A stretch of DNA of 64,000 nt from Paucisalibacillus globulus (lineage in GTDB: Bacteria; Bacillota; Bacilli; Bacillales; Amphibacillaceae). This document shows, one piece after another, positions 8,684-16,976 of this stretch. Every line of letters begins with the position of its first letter. The stretch's first letter is position 1. The stretch spans positions 30,194-94,193 of the forward strand of contig NZ_LT855392.1 in assembly GCF_900184735.1 (NCBI RefSeq). Reading direction: 5' to 3'. Under the pieces are notes generated by a model, which saw only the letters and a list, made by a program, of their open reading frames with translations, had not been told where the DNA came from and made no database searches. The translations under genes were made by a program, and so were the position numbers.

Positions 8684-9868
8684 ATGGTATTAAATCGATT
8701 TCGCTTTTGGATTCTTATTGCACTTGTTATGATATCTGGGTTATCTCAAGGGATGCTTTTACCACTTCTAGCAATTATTCTAGAGCAAGGTGGGGTATCT
8801 TCCTCCCTAAATGGATTACATGCGACCGGACTTTATATCGGTGTCCTATTAGCATCACCTTTTATGGAGAAACCCATGCAAAAATATGGATTTAAACCCA
8901 TTATCATTGTCGGAGGATTACTCGTTATCATTTCTTTGGCATTATTTCCTGTTTGGCAATCTCTATGGTTCTGGTTTATCTTGCGGGTTGCGATTGGAAT
9001 TGGTGATAATATGCTTCACTTCGGCACACAAACATGGATAACATCTACAGCAGATAAACAGACCCGTGGAAGAAGCATCTCACTTTATGGGATGTCATTT
9101 TCTTTTGGATTTGCGATTGGACCTTTATTAACGAGACTAATGGAAGTAAATGAAGCACTGCCATTTATTGCCTCTGCACTGCTAAGTACGATTGTTTGGG
9201 CACTCATGTTATTTGTAAGGAACAATTGGCCAAATGCAGATGAAGATACGGGTGTAACCGCTACAAAGGAAAGTTCACTTAAACGGTTTATTCAAACAAC
9301 GAAAATAGCATGGATTGCCCTGCTTCCACCACTAGCATATGGGTTCTTAGAAGCGACATTACACGCAACATTTCCTATATATGGATTACGTATTGGACAT
9401 GATGTACAGATACTCTCCCTGATCATTCCTTGTTTTGCAGCTGGGAGTTTGATTACCCAGTTACCACTTGGGATCTTAAGTGACCGTATTGGTAGACGAA
9501 AAATACTACTGATTATCTTAACACTTGGTCTTGCTTGCTTTATCGGAGCAGCATTCTTAGAGGATTCAGCTGTAGCGTTATTTACATTCTTTACACTAGC
9601 AGGAATGTTCGTAGGATCAACTTACTCGATGGGTATCTCCTATATGACAGACCTTCTTCCACCTAATTTATTACCTGCTGGGAACTTACTGTGTAGTATT
9701 GCTTTTAGTATTGGTAGTCTTGGGGGGCCATATTTTGGTGGATTATTTATTCAATTATTACCAGGGGTATCTTTCTTCTATATGATTGCCATTGTGTTGG
9801 GATTCATTATCGTAGCGATGGTGTTAAAAAGGAATAATGTTGTAGAAACGATAGTTGATGCTAGTTAA
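8684..9868 (+). CDS. MFS transporter, YfkF-like
   Basis: A 394-residue major facilitator with 12 predicted membrane segments. The loop 2-3 motif is degenerate, but the loop 8-9 motif GILSDRIGRRK is intact. The family includes multidrug-type exporters such as B. subtilis YfkF; neighbourhood with yfkD supports that relation. AGGGGG ribosome binding site 6 bases before ATG. A strong bidirectional terminator follows. The substrate is unknown. Confidence 0.78.
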   Translation: MVLNRFRFWILIALVMISGLSQGMLLPLLAIILEQGGVSSSLNGLHATGLYIGVLLASPFMEKPMQKYGFKPIIIVGGLLVIISLALFPVWQSLWFWFILRVAIGIGDNMLHFGTQTWITSTADKQTRGRSISLYGMSFSFGFAIGPLLTRLMEVNEALPFIASALLSTIVWALMLFVRNNWPNADEDTGVTATKESSLKRFIQTTKIAWIALLPPLAYGFLEATLHATFPIYGLRIGHDVQILSLIIPCFAAGSLITQLPLGILSDRIGRRKILLIILTLGLACFIGAAFLEDSAVALFTFFTLAGMFVGSTYSMGISYMTDLLPPNLLPAGNLLCSIAFSIGSLGGPYFGGLFIQLLPGVSFFYMIAIVLGFIIVAMVLKRNNVVETIVDAS

Positions 9869-9880
9869 ACACTTTCCATA

Positions 9881-9919
9881 AAAAACAGGAGGTCCAACTA
9901 TTATTGGATCTCCTGTTTT
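9881..9919. terminator. Bidirectional terminator overlapping the permease stop
   Basis: AAAACAGGAGGTCCAA pairs with TTGGATCTCCTGTTTT, one mismatch, loop CTATTA. It serves the MFS gene (+) and the amino-acid permease gene (-), whose stop codon lies inside the hairpin. Confidence 0.85.
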
Positions 9920-10602
9920 ATATATTTCCCATATCGAATCTCCAGGCGATTTTGTAGGAAGGATATTGCAATACCAATTGGCCAGTAGATTAATGCTACT
10001 AATATATACATGGTCATCGCATCAAAGGTACGTCCTGCAACTATTTGAGATTTTTGAAAAAGCTCTGGGACGGTGATGATAGCAGCTAATGATGTACCAA
10101 GCATAATACTTAAAAACACGTTGGCTAATGGAGGGATTGCAATTCGAATAGCTTGCGGTAAAATAATTACTCTCATTGCATTCCAATATCCAATATTTAA
10201 TGCTTTCGCTGCTTCCCACTGTCCTTTATCAACACTGGATAAAGCAGCCCGATAAATCTCTGCGATATAAGCAGCACTATTTAAACCAAAAGCAATTGCC
10301 GCAGCAACAAATGCAGTTAGTTCAATTCCTATAATCGGAAGACCGTAATATATTAAAAATAAAAAAACAATTATAGGAGTACTTCTCATGAAAGATATGT
10401 AGATTCTAGAAGGCAACCTAAGAAAAATCGCATTTGAACTCCTACCTAACGAAATAAAGAAACCTAGGAGTAAACCGATCACCATTCCAAGAATAGCTAA
10501 GGAAATGGTCATTGGAACACCTTCTAGTAGAAAAGGTAGACTCTCCCAAGCTAATTGGAAATCAAACAAGTTCTTTAGTTGTACATGATCAATTTCGAAC
10601 AT
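9901..10602 (-). CDS. Amino-acid ABC transporter permease (HisM/GlnP type)
   Basis: The 233-residue protein is a polar amino-acid ABC permease with five to six membrane spans. The EAA-type loop, EAAKALNIGYWNAMRVIILP, contacts the ATPase. It begins 9 bases after the substrate-binding protein gene and is preceded by AAGGTGA, so the two form an operon. No ATP-binding subunit is encoded on either side: the next gene is the convergent MFS gene. The ATPase must come from elsewhere. Confidence 0.87.
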   Translation of the reverse strand: MFEIDHVQLKNLFDFQLAWESLPFLLEGVPMTISLAILGMVIGLLLGFFISLGRSSNAIFLRLPSRIYISFMRSTPIIVFLFLIYYGLPIIGIELTAFVAAAIAFGLNSAAYIAEIYRAALSSVDKGQWEAAKALNIGYWNAMRVIILPQAIRIAIPPLANVFLSIMLGTSLAAIITVPELFQKSQIVAGRTFDAMTMYILVALIYWPIGIAISFLQNRLEIRYGKYIKQEIQ

Positions 10603-10611
10603 GATATCACC

Positions 10612-11460
10612 TTATTCAATGCCTTCGATTTCAATAACTTCCTCTTCTGGTTCCTTAGAAACATCAAGTCCACCGAAAAACTCTGCTGAAATCTCGGTTA
10701 ACGTGCCATCCTCTTTCATATCAGCAATAATTTCGTTTACTTTTTCCATTAACACCGTCGCTTCTTTTTGCATGACAACATTATTCGTTGTTGGGTGGAA
10801 CTTCAAATCAGGATGTAACGTAATATTGAATTCTGGAAATGCTTGGATTGCAAGACTTTGCAAGTAATAATCATTAATTACTGTATCCGTTCTACCATTG
10901 TGTACATCTCGTAAATATGCATCATTTGTTACATTACCATATGTAACTACTTCAGCACCATATTTTTCGGCAATTGCACTATATACGGTTGTCGCAGCTC
11001 CTCCTGCTTTTTTCCCCTTTAAATCCTCTAGTGTATAAATACCAGATAAATCATCTTTCCGAACAATCATCGTAGCAAAAGAATACTTAACAGGTTCTGA
11101 GAATGCAAATTTCTCACGGCTTTCTTCCCTTGGTCCTGCTTGTATCATATCTACTCTGCCACTTTGTAATGCAGAAAGCATCGCATCAAATGCCATCGTT
11201 TCAAACTTAATCTCTACCCCTAATCGATCTGCAATTTCACGAAAAACTTCAACATTGTACCCCGTTAATTCATCCGAACCTTCTGGATAATAAGAAGCAG
11301 GATATAATGTACCGGCAGTACCTACGACAATCTCACCTGATTCTTCAATAGAAGCCCATATTTTATCCTCAACTTCTGCTTCCTTATCTTCATTACTTCC
11401 ACATGCGCCTAAAATAAGAAGTGCAATAAATATTATCGAAAAAACACCAAGCTTTTTCAT
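10612..11460 (-). CDS. Amino-acid ABC transporter substrate-binding lipoprotein
   Basis: The 282-residue protein carries a lipoprotein signal (LLILGAC, Cys at residue 20) and a family 3 solute-binding fold (GYNVEVFREIADRLGVEIKFE; MDAMLSALQSGRVDMIQAGP-like segment; LEDLKGKKAGGAATTVYS). It would capture an amino acid outside the membrane for the adjacent permease. The C terminus ends in an unusually acidic tail after the last domain (EEEVIEIEGIE). The specific ligand is not evident. Confidence 0.85.
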   Translation of the reverse strand: MKKLGVFSIIFIALLILGACGSNEDKEAEVEDKIWASIEESGEIVVGTAGTLYPASYYPEGSDELTGYNVEVFREIADRLGVEIKFETMAFDAMLSALQSGRVDMIQAGPREESREKFAFSEPVKYSFATMIVRKDDLSGIYTLEDLKGKKAGGAATTVYSAIAEKYGAEVVTYGNVTNDAYLRDVHNGRTDTVINDYYLQSLAIQAFPEFNITLHPDLKFHPTTNNVVMQKEATVLMEKVNEIIADMKEDGTLTEISAEFFGGLDVSKEPEEEVIEIEGIE

Positions 11461-11612
11461 TTAAATATTCCTCCTCGGATAACTGTTATATTATTTCAAC
11501 AATTTTGATTGTAACAGTGAAAATTAGTTAAATCAACTTCTAGGTTTATCGGAAAATTCTGTTCACTTTGTTTCTCTTTAACAATGAAACAACAGGATAA
11601 CTCAAATACCAT

Positions 11613-11651
11613 TTGACAATATCTACAATGGTGATATTATAGTAATTAATA
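11613..11651 (+). promoter_or_regulatory. Promoter of the P1B4 ATPase with PerR-like box over the -10
   Basis: TTGACA (11613-11618), 16-base spacer, TATTAT (11635-11640). TTATAGTAATTAATA (11637-11651) matches the PerR box TTATAATNATTATAA at 11 of 14 positions and overlaps the -10. A second Fur/PerR-like match lies at 11678-11692 (TGAAAACGATTATTA, 11 of 14 to the Fur core). B. subtilis pfeT is PerR-controlled, so the site makes sense; binding is inferred. Confidence 0.55.
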
Positions 11652-11715
11652 CTAAATAATAATAATTCTAATCTAGTTGAAAACGATTATTAATTTCATT
11701 TATGGAGGGGATAAG

Positions 11716-13638
11716 TTGGAAGCTAATAATAGTATGTCACCAGTACTTCACTCAAAACGGAATAATATAAATTTTATTAGTAAAATTCAGCCACATATAG
11801 AGCTAATTGCCGCACTATTTAGTGGGCTAATCATTCTATTAACTTGGATATCAGAAAAACATATGTCAGAAACTACCTTTGTATTGTTACATGTTCTTGC
11901 ATTTGTGATTGGTGGTTATGCAAAAGCAAAAGAAGGAATAACAGAAACCATTCATAATAAAGAATTAAATGTGGAGTTGCTAATGATTTTTGCAGCAATT
12001 GGTTCTGCAATTATAGGGTATTGGACAGAGGGCGCTATTTTAATTTTTATTTTTGCATTATCAGGGGCTCTTGAAACCTATACGATGAACAAGAGTAAAA
12101 AAGAGATATCATCTCTACTGAAACTACAACCAGAAGAAGCAACTAAAATTTCAAATGGAAAAGAAGAGGTAGTCTCTGTCAACCAATTATCTATCGGGGA
12201 TGTAATTTTGGTGCGTGCAGGAGAAAGAATTCCGGCAGATGGGATTATTACGAAAGGTTTAACCGCGATTGATGAGAGTGCGATCACCGGTGAATCCTTA
12301 CCTGTAACCAAAAATATAGCGGATGAGGTCTTAGCTGGTACCGTTTCGCTTGATGGGACGATTACGGTAAAAATCACAAAAGATGCTCATGAAACCATGT
12401 TTCAAAAGATTATTAATATGGTTCAATCCGCGCAAGATGAAAAGTCCCCTTCCCAATTATTCATTGAACGTTTTGAAGGGACCTATGTAAAAGTTGTTCT
12501 AATTGCTTTTGGAGTCATGATGTTTTTACCCTATTTATTGTTTGATTGGACATTGGAAACTAGTATATATCGAGCTATCATTCTACTTGTTGTCGCTTCA
12601 CCATGTGCACTTGTTGCATCAATTATGCCTGCGACTCTTTCCGCCATTTCAAATAGCGCGCGTAAAGGTGTTTTATTTAAGGGTGGCGTTCATCTAGAGA
12701 ATCTAAGTCAAATTAAAGCGATCGGCTTTGATAAAACCGGTACATTAACCAATGGAAAATTAATTGTGACAAATGCTTATTTTTCTTCAGATCGTGATGT
12801 AGATAAGGTTATTGCAATTACTGGTGCCATCGAGAATGAATCAACCCATCCTCTTGCAAAAGCAATCACTGCTTATAGTCAGGAAAAGGTTAATATAAAA
12901 GAAATTCAGGTTAATCACATGAAAACGGTACATGGTAATGGCGTTGAGGCAGAGATTGATGGTAAGCTTTGGCAGATTGGTAAGCCTGATTATGTTGGTA
13001 TAGAACTAGCTGAATCATTCCATGATGGAATCTTATCAAAATTAGCAACGGAAGGTAAAACCGTGGTATTTGTTAAAACAGATAATAAAATTGTTGGGGT
13101 CTTTGCATTGAAGGATACTATTCGGAGGGAAGCAAAGATAGCCATTAGAAACCTAAACAAACAAGGAATTAAAACCATCATGTTGACTGGGGATAATGAT
13201 CTTACTGCTAAAGCAATTGCGGAAGAAGCTGGTATTGATGCGTATATTGCTAACTGTCTTCCAGAAGAAAAGGTAAACCATCTTAAACAGTTAAAAGACA
13301 GATACCATAATGTTGCCATGGTTGGTGATGGGATTAATGATGCACCTGCATTAGCAACTGCGAACTTAGGTGTTGCTATGGGTGAAGGTACAGATGTTGC
13401 GCTTGAAACTGCAGATGTTGTGTTAATGAAGAATGATTTGTCTAAAATTACAAATGCGTTTAGGCTTTCTGGTCGGATGAATAGGATTGTGAAACAGAAT
13501 GTTGTTTTTTCAATTGGTGTTATTGCTATATTGATTCTATCTAATTATTTTGAGGTGTTGGATCTTCCTCTGGGGGTTATTGGTCATGAGGGGAGTACGA
13601 TTTTGGTTATTTTGAATGGATTACGGTTGTTGAAATAA
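11716..13638 (+). CDS. pfeT: P1B4-type metal-efflux ATPase (PfeT/ZosA-like)
   Basis: This P-type ATPase exports a transition metal, by family most likely Fe(II). It has the phosphorylation motif DKTGTLT, the dephosphorylation motif near AITGES, and MVGDGINDAPA. Subtype marks are SPC in the sixth helix (VVASPCALVA) and HEGST in the last helix (GVIGHEGSTIL), which define P1B4 ATPases; there is no N-terminal CxxC metal domain. Start set at TTG 11716 with GGAGGGG upstream, giving 640 residues (B. subtilis PfeT about 637). PerR/Fur-like boxes lie upstream. Near the 3' end codon choice shifts toward G and T endings. Confidence 0.85.
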   Translation: MEANNSMSPVLHSKRNNINFISKIQPHIELIAALFSGLIILLTWISEKHMSETTFVLLHVLAFVIGGYAKAKEGITETIHNKELNVELLMIFAAIGSAIIGYWTEGAILIFIFALSGALETYTMNKSKKEISSLLKLQPEEATKISNGKEEVVSVNQLSIGDVILVRAGERIPADGIITKGLTAIDESAITGESLPVTKNIADEVLAGTVSLDGTITVKITKDAHETMFQKIINMVQSAQDEKSPSQLFIERFEGTYVKVVLIAFGVMMFLPYLLFDWTLETSIYRAIILLVVASPCALVASIMPATLSAISNSARKGVLFKGGVHLENLSQIKAIGFDKTGTLTNGKLIVTNAYFSSDRDVDKVIAITGAIENESTHPLAKAITAYSQEKVNIKEIQVNHMKTVHGNGVEAEIDGKLWQIGKPDYVGIELAESFHDGILSKLATEGKTVVFVKTDNKIVGVFALKDTIRREAKIAIRNLNKQGIKTIMLTGDNDLTAKAIAEEAGIDAYIANCLPEEKVNHLKQLKDRYHNVAMVGDGINDAPALATANLGVAMGEGTDVALETADVVLMKNDLSKITNAFRLSGRMNRIVKQNVVFSIGVIAILILSNYFEVLDLPLGVIGHEGSTILVILNGLRLLK

Positions 13639-13670
13639 ATTATTGTTAATTATAAAAAAAATACTAAAAC

Positions 13671-13707
13671 AAAAACGGAGAATTGACTTGAGTCAGTCTC
13701 CGTTTTT
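13671..13707. terminator. Bidirectional terminator
   Basis: AAAAACGGAGA and CTCCGTTTTT form the outer stem and TGACT/AGTCA an inner stem. It lies between the convergent pfeT and yfkH and overlaps the yfkH stop. Confidence 0.88.
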
Positions 13708-14514
13708 GAATTTGCTTAGTGTTGCGTTGAGAATGCCGCCTACAATGACGATGAAGGCGGAGATGTAGAACCAGATCATGAGTGTGATGACTGCTCCTAG
13801 GCTGCCGTATGTTGCGGAGTAGTGACCTAGGTTCGAAACGTAATATGAGAAAGCGTAGGAAGTTAATTGCCAGGCTACTGTTGCAAACAGTGCGCCCCAA
13901 AATGCTTCTCGGAAAAGTACTTTAACGTTTGGTGCAATTTTATATAGAAATAGAAATACGATAAAGAATACAATTGATGTAAGTACCCAGCGTAACATTT
14001 CCCATACTGATAGAAAGTCATCTGATAATCCAAAAAAGGAAAATAAATAAATTCCAATCATCCTACCAAGCACTGGGAGTAAGATGGCAAGAACGAGCAC
14101 ACCAATCATTGCAAACGTTAGCCCAATTGCAATTAGTCGATTTACAATAAAAAAACGATCCTCTTCTACCTCATATGCACTATTCAGCACCCGCATAATC
14201 GCATTAATTCCATTAGATGCAGCCCATAGTGTCCCTATAATCCCTATTGATAATAGTTGTCCATTTTGTTGCGATACTAAATTCATCACATTTTCCTCAA
14301 TTATTTGCATGGAGTCGGGAGGGGCAACAGATGAAAGCATACGAATTAGAATATTTGCATCAACTGGTAGATAACCGACTAAGGTAATGACAACTACTAG
14401 TAAGGGAAAAAGTGATAATAGAAAGAAATAAGCTAATTGTGCGGACAAACCAAAACTTTCTTCCTCTAATATTCGCCCAATTAGCTTTTTCATAAATGTA
14501 ATGATTTGCTTCAA
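13693..14514 (-). CDS. yfkH: YihY/BrkB-family membrane protein (YfkH-like)
   Basis: The 273-residue protein has six hydrophobic segments and the YihY signatures: AQLAYFFLLSLFPLL near the N terminus, LWAASNGINAIMRVLNSAY in the middle, and YGSLGAVITLMIWFYI near the C terminus. Function of the family is not settled (earlier misannotated as RNase BN). It is the last gene of a yfkJ-yfkI-yfkH order identical to that recalled for B. subtilis; the gap to the upstream gene is 28 bases. Confidence 0.82.
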   Translation of the reverse strand: MKQIITFMKKLIGRILEEESFGLSAQLAYFFLLSLFPLLVVVITLVGYLPVDANILIRMLSSVAPPDSMQIIEENVMNLVSQQNGQLLSIGIIGTLWAASNGINAIMRVLNSAYEVEEDRFFIVNRLIAIGLTFAMIGVLVLAILLPVLGRMIGIYLFSFFGLSDDFLSVWEMLRWVLTSIVFFIVFLFLYKIAPNVKVLFREAFWGALFATVAWQLTSYAFSYYVSNLGHYSATYGSLGAVITLMIWFYISAFIVIVGGILNATLSKFKNGD

Positions 14515-14542
14515 ACTCCAACCTCCTATATAAGGTTCATGT

Positions 14543-14836
14543 TCAGCCTTCTAATCTTTTTGGTTTTGAAGTGACTCGAGCAATTGAGTTCTCTACTGTC
14601 TGTAGCGCATTAGCAGCGTTTTCTGTTTGATACACTAGGCTTTCACTAAACTCTTCCATTGCAATTCTTGCATTGTGGATTGATAATGCAGGATTCCTGA
14701 TAATATCCGTAGATTTGTTCTTTGCTACTTGAAGTTTATGCTTGGTATATTTTCTTGTTTCCCAATCAAATAATGCTGCTGCACCACCTAAAGCTGCTCC
14801 TATAGCAATGCTTGAAATCAATCTTCTTTTACCCAT
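14543..14836 (-). CDS. yfkI: Small YtxH-like protein (YfkI position)
   Basis: The 97-residue protein starts with a short glycine/alanine-rich hydrophobic segment (IAIGAALGGAAALF) and continues as an amphipathic helical region, the layout of YtxH-type stress proteins. Its place between the phosphatase and YihY genes corresponds to yfkI. No enzymatic motif is seen. AAAGGAGAGG precedes the start. Confidence 0.62.
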   Translation of the reverse strand: MGKRRLISSIAIGAALGGAAALFDWETRKYTKHKLQVAKNKSTDIIRNPALSIHNARIAMEEFSESLVYQTENAANALQTVENSIARVTSKPKRLEG

Positions 14837-14854
14837 GATGACCTCTCCTTTTTG

Positions 14855-15325
14855 TTATATGTTATGCTTTTCCCTAATATACGAAAGAAGTTTAGAGCAT
14901 CCTTCCATCACTAGTTCATATGTGTAATCAAATTTCCCAGTATAGTATGGGTCGGGAACCTCACGCTCTTTAGCATCTTCCACAAAGTCCATTAATTTCG
15001 CTACCACAATATCGGTATTTTGCGAGTTAATATTCTGTAGGTCTTTTATATTTTGGTCATCCATCGCAATAATATAATTAAAATCGTCCCAATCTTTTTT
15101 AGAAACTTGTCTAGCTTTCATTCCTATGTAGGAAATATTTTGTTGATCTAATATATCCCTTGTGCCCTGGTGAGGTATTTTTCCAACATGCCACCCACCA
15201 ATACCACCAGAATCTACCTCAATTAGTTTTGTTAAATTTGCTTTTACAAGCATATCTCGGAATACAGCTTCAGCCATTGGAGAACGGCAAATATTACCAA
15301 GACAAACAAATAATACACGAATCAT
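14855..15325 (-). CDS. yfkJ: Low-molecular-weight protein-tyrosine phosphatase (YfkJ-like)
   Basis: The 156-residue protein has the catalytic P-loop CLGNICRSP at residues 8-16 (Cys nucleophile, CX5R) and the general-acid loop VPDPYY near residue 120. B. subtilis YfkJ is an LMW-PTP linked to ethanol-stress resistance. It heads the yfkJIH operon; the stop is 18 bases before yfkI. Confidence 0.9.
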   Translation of the reverse strand: MIRVLFVCLGNICRSPMAEAVFRDMLVKANLTKLIEVDSGGIGGWHVGKIPHQGTRDILDQQNISYIGMKARQVSKKDWDDFNYIIAMDDQNIKDLQNINSQNTDIVVAKLMDFVEDAKEREVPDPYYTGKFDYTYELVMEGCSKLLSYIREKHNI

Positions 15326-15459
15326 TATTCATAACCACCCTTCAAACCTATTATAATCAAACTAGTTCACAGAATTAAGTGAAATGATTAAATAGTTTGT
15401 AATTTATATTGAATGTTCTAAATATTATATCTATAATAGGACAAAAGGGAGGGAGAAAT

Positions 15460-16821
15460 ATGCAAGAGATAATCAACAATATTAGTAGTTTTGTCTGGGG
15501 GCCACCAACATTAATCTTAATTGTTGGGACAGGGATTTACTTAACTCTTCGATTAGGCTTTTTGCAATTCCGTACACTTCCATATGCTTTACGACTCGCA
15601 TTTAGCCCTAAAAGACAAGACAAAGCTTCAAAAGGAGACATAAGCCATTATGAAGCCTTAACAACCGCCATGGCGGCCACTATTGGGACAGGGAATATCG
15701 TCGGGGTAGCAACTGCGGTTGTACTCGGTGGACCTGGGGCAGTCTTCTGGATGTGGATTACCGCATTATTTGGGATGGCGACAAAGTATGCCGAAGCAAT
15801 TCTAGCGGTAAAATACCGTGTGGAAAACAGTAAAGGAGAAATGTCTGGTGGACCGATGTACTACTTAGAAAAAGGATTAAACGCAAAATGGTTGGGCATA
15901 CTTTTTGCTATTTTTGGTGCTATAGCTGCATTTGGTATTGGAAATATGGTTCAATCCAACTCAGTATCAGATGCTTTAGAGAGTTCCTTTAACATCCCAA
16001 CTTGGGCGACTGGTGTTGCATTAACATTGTTTGCTGGTTTAGTTATTATTGGTGGTATTAAATCGATCGGAAAAGTAACCGCTTTCTTTGTTCCGATTAT
16101 GGCTTTATTTTATGTTCTTGGTGGACTTGTCATTATTGTAATGAATTTTGATATTGTACCTGCAGCAATTGGCTTGATCTTTACAGATGCTTTTTCAGCT
16201 AGTGCGGTTGGAGGAGGTATCTTAGGTACCGTAATTCGCTACGGGGTTGCACGTGGTGTATTCTCCAACGAAGCAGGACTTGGTTCTGCACCAATTGCAG
16301 CTGCTGCAGCTAAAACGGACTATCCAGGACGTCAAGCGCTTGTATCTATGACTCAAGTATTTATAGATACGATTATTGTGTGTTCTATCACAGGAATTAC
16401 AATTGTTATGGCGGGATTAGCTGGTGGTGGATTAGAAGGTGGACCACTTACACAAGCATCGTTTGCACATTTCTTAGGTGACTGGGGTGGCTACATCGTA
16501 ACTATTGGTATTGTTCTATTCGCCTTCTCTACACTGGTTGGTTGGTCTTACTATGGTGAAAAATGTTTTGCGTACTTATTTAACGATAAAGTAGTTCCAA
16601 TTTATCGTGTTGCATTTGTTATCGCCATTTTCTGGGGTGCCGTACAAACTCTAGATCTAGTATGGGGTATTTCAGATGTCATGAACGCTTTAATGGCAGT
16701 CCCTAACTTAATTGGTCTACTCGGACTTTCCGGTGTAGTTGTTTACGAAACTAAGAAATTCTTAGAAGTAGCTAAGCAGGAAAAAGAACAAGAAAGACTT
16801 GCTAAGGCTTCTGGGGAATAA
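15460..16821 (+). CDS. Sodium:alanine/glycine symporter (AGCS family)
   Basis: The 453-residue polytopic protein carries AGCS signatures: MAATIGTGNIVGVATAV, GGPMYYLEKGL, SNEAGLGSAPIAAAAAKTDYP-type loop (split here as NEAGLGSAPIAAAA), and a WSYYGEKCFAYLF segment. It imports alanine or glycine with Na+. The ATG at 15460 was chosen because GGGAGGG lies 5 bases upstream; a longer frame from 15409 has no such site. No riboswitch was seen in front. An IS256 element begins 27 bases after the stop. Confidence 0.87.
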   Translation: MQEIINNISSFVWGPPTLILIVGTGIYLTLRLGFLQFRTLPYALRLAFSPKRQDKASKGDISHYEALTTAMAATIGTGNIVGVATAVVLGGPGAVFWMWITALFGMATKYAEAILAVKYRVENSKGEMSGGPMYYLEKGLNAKWLGILFAIFGAIAAFGIGNMVQSNSVSDALESSFNIPTWATGVALTLFAGLVIIGGIKSIGKVTAFFVPIMALFYVLGGLVIIVMNFDIVPAAIGLIFTDAFSASAVGGGILGTVIRYGVARGVFSNEAGLGSAPIAAAAAKTDYPGRQALVSMTQVFIDTIIVCSITGITIVMAGLAGGGLEGGPLTQASFAHFLGDWGGYIVTIGIVLFAFSTLVGWSYYGEKCFAYLFNDKVVPIYRVAFVIAIFWGAVQTLDLVWGISDVMNALMAVPNLIGLLGLSGVVVYETKKFLEVAKQEKEQERLAKASGE

Positions 16822-16882
16822 GAACAAGATATTTTGAAGATAAATAAAGGGCAGTTTTTCTCTAATTGGGGGAGTGTAATAT

Positions 16883-16932
16883 AAACTGTGTAAGTAAGAG
16901 AGCGTACGGCTCTTACTTCGCAGTTTATTTTT
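16883..16932 (+). terminator. Strong hairpin in the left end of the IS
   Basis: AAACTGTGTAAGTAAGAG (16883-16900) pairs with CTCTTACTTCGCAGTTT (about 16909-16925) with small mismatches, followed by ATTTTTTTA. It can terminate read-through from the symporter into the transposase gene, a known self-limiting device of insertion sequences. Confidence 0.75.
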
Positions 16933-16976
16933 TTATTGTTACACTATAACTATAAATGATTGGGGAGTTGTTTATA

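Noticed and set aside
15326-15459. Glycine riboswitch before the AGCS symporter
   Set aside because: The conserved glycine aptamer core was not found in this short leader.
16822-16848. 8-bp target duplication of the IS256 element
   Set aside because: The bases next to the best-matching ends (TAAATAAA and TTTTTCTT) do not agree in either orientation that would count as a duplication.
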